The notes below the pieces were generated by a model that saw only the letters and a list, made by a program, of their open reading frames with translations, made no database searches and was not told the origin of the DNA. Below, in pieces: positions 62,896 through 64,000 of a DNA stretch of 64,000 nt. Positions within the stretch are counted from its first letter, which is position 1; the number at the start of each line of letters is the position of its first letter. Location: NCBI RefSeq assembly GCF_003991355.1, contig NZ_RCSU01000021.1:1-64000 (forward strand), written 5' to 3'. Both the position numbers and the translations under genes were made by a program. This stretch comes from Pseudoflavitalea rhizosphaerae. GTDB taxonomy: Bacteria > Bacteroidota > Bacteroidia > Chitinophagales > Chitinophagaceae.

Positions 62896-63065
62896 AATCT
62901 GGATTTATTATTAATGAATTAGAACAAAAAATTTCGCAAACGTACAGGAATTTTCGCAGCATCGGAAACCTGAATCGCCCGTCACATCCACGGCGCCACC
63001 ATATATGCAAATAATGTTGTTAGTGGATTTCCTGATTCTTTTTGTAACTTCCTACAGATTTTCTC

Positions 63066-63079
63066 CTAACGATTGTTAG
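63066..63079. promoter_or_regulatory. Palindrome before the TetR gene, candidate operator
   Basis: CTAAC-GATT-GTTAG lies just before a TATCTTTG promoter element (63088-63095) and 30 bases before the TetR gene start. Its position suggests self-repression. Confidence 0.4.
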
Positions 63080-63108
63080 CTTTTATTTATCTTTGACTTT
63101 AATAACAC

Positions 63109-63702
63109 ATGGCAAAAATTAAAAGCAACCGCACCAGCACACGTAAAGACGTGATTATTTCCAAGGCAGCCATCCTCTTCCGCGAAAAAGGATACAGCGC
63201 CACTTCCATGCGCGACCTGGCCGAGCATGTAGGCGTAGAAGCAGCCAGCCTGTACAATCACATCAGCTCCAAAGCCGAGATCCTACAGGAGATCTGCTTC
63301 CGTGTAGCTACCAATTTCATGTCGCATATCGAAGAGGTGGAACAAACTAAAAAGACTGAGATCGAAAAGATCGAAGCCATCCTCCGCTACCATATCAGAA
63401 TGATGGTAGAGCGCTATGAAGAAGTATACGTGAGCGACCGCGAATGGAAACACCTCACAGATCCTTATCTCTCCAATATGCAGGGCCAGCGCCGCGCATA
63501 TCGGCAGCGTATCGGCAAGATTATCGAAGACGGTATAGCGAAAGGAGAATTCAAGAAGATCGATGCGCCAACGGCTGTGCTGATCATGCTCCATGCAGTG
63601 AGCGGTATCGAAAGCTGGCACAGGAGCAAAAGGAAGATCGAGGGTGACCAGCTGGAGAACTCCATGGTGGAGATCCTGGTTGGCGGTTTGCAGAAACCCT
63701 AG
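63109..63702 (+). CDS. TetR/AcrR-family regulator
   Basis: 197 residues. N-terminal helix-turn-helix: SKAAILFREKGYSATSMRDLAEHVGVEAASLYNHISSK, fully typical in pattern. The ligand-binding part is helical. It precedes a phenylacetate-type reductase gene by 36 bases on the same strand, so it probably controls aromatic-acid (phenylacetate) breakdown. Confidence 0.92.
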   Translation: MAKIKSNRTSTRKDVIISKAAILFREKGYSATSMRDLAEHVGVEAASLYNHISSKAEILQEICFRVATNFMSHIEEVEQTKKTEIEKIEAILRYHIRMMVERYEEVYVSDREWKHLTDPYLSNMQGQRRAYRQRIGKIIEDGIAKGEFKKIDAPTAVLIMLHAVSGIESWHRSKRKIEGDQLENSMVEILVGGLQKP

Positions 63703-63738
63703 CCTTCACAATTGAACCAATCAAAAGAAAGATAATAA

Positions 63739-64000
63739 GTGGCTACACATTTTCACTCCCTCACGATTGCAGACATACGAAAAGAAACCCCTGAATGTAT
63801 CTCTGTAGTATTTGAAATTCCCGAAAGCCTGAAGGAAGCCTATAGTTTCCGGCATGGTCAGAACATCACCCTTAAAATGGTGGTGAATGGTGAAGAGCTT
63901 CGCCGTTCGTATTCCATCTGCAGCAGTCCCGGCGATAAAGAGCTTCGCATCGCCATCAAGCAAATGCAGGATGGCCGCTTCTCCACCTGGGCCAATGCTA
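63739..64000 (+). CDS. paaE: PaaE-like phenylacetyl-CoA epoxidase reductase subunit, partial
   Basis: 87 codons are visible before the window ends; the start is a GTG at 63739 (reading VATHFHSL). A ferredoxin-NADP-reductase-like FAD-binding domain begins: FRHGQNITLKMVVNGEELRR then RSYSICSSP, the FAD-binding R-x-Y-S motif of PaaE. It should deliver electrons to the phenylacetyl-CoA epoxidase. The rest and its iron-sulphur domain lie beyond the window. Confidence 0.8.
   Translation, partial: MATHFHSLTIADIRKETPECISVVFEIPESLKEAYSFRHGQNITLKMVVNGEELRRSYSICSSPGDKELRIAIKQMQDGRFSTWANA

Overview
The window reads as chromosome of a Bacteroidota bacterium, most likely family Chitinophagaceae (Chitinophaga-like). 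The support is a SusC/SusD outer-membrane glycan-uptake locus, a T9SS-type sorting domain on an alpha-amylase, ribosomal protein THX, a methionine synthase split into two genes, a LOG/AsmA/lamin-tail gene complement typical of the phylum, and promoters of the phylum's TTTG / TAnnTTTG type (for example before HU, before the methionine synthase pair and before rplM). The species assignment is an inference from gene content only.

Accessory part (about 1.0-15.3 kb). This AT-rich stretch carries one conflict-type gene after another and ends at a tRNA-Arg(CCU) gene (15294-15365, minus). In order: an orphan membrane-anchored protein; a RhuM-Fic fusion with a decayed second copy behind it; a three-gene minus-strand operon ending in a PD-(D/E)XK nuclease; a membrane-anchored receiver plus a cytosolic histidine kinase; a retron-type reverse transcriptase with an Xre regulator and a small helical protein; a PIN-like protein; and a PD-(D/E)XK nuclease with a helical N-terminal domain. 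The modules are separated by two related 32-bp elements that look like the end of a tRNA gene (4652-4683, 9979-10010), each next to a hairpin, as at the real tRNA. A diverged repeat of about 93 bp lies at both ends (2529-2621 and 15187-15278). No integrase is visible. I read this as a defence island built by serial insertion at a tRNA end, now without its recombinase.

Core part (15.5-43 kb, 54.8-64 kb). Housekeeping genes: a TPR membrane protein, SRPBCC protein, two regulators (receiver-Hpt and NtrC-type), a one-chain UvrD-like helicase-nuclease, a lipoprotein, recR, split metH, an AsmA-like protein, a LOG protein, exodeoxyribonuclease III, HU, THX, pdxH, pyrH and the rplM-rpsI-rpsB-tsf cluster, followed after the glycan locus by ligA, a NUMOD4/HNH-like gene, a DUF2461 gene, asd, a lamin-tail protein, a PfkB kinase, a TetR regulator and the start of a paaE-like reductase. 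Five copies of a 105-124 bp nested palindrome sit at gene ends between 22 and 62 kb.

Glycan locus (43.2-54.6 kb, all minus): SusC-like porin, SusD-like lipoprotein, a small lipoprotein, a secreted beta protein, a SusE/F-like lipoprotein, a GH13 alpha-amylase with a T9SS tail, and a NUDIX-winged-helix regulator. It should bind, import and hydrolyse an alpha-glucan. A near-perfect 17-bp inverted repeat just upstream of the SusC gene is a good operator candidate.

The best candidates for something undescribed are the three-gene nuclease module, the membrane-anchored receiver/kinase pair, the retron with its probable frameshifted reverse transcriptase, and the nested palindrome family, whose copies show coordinated compensatory base changes.
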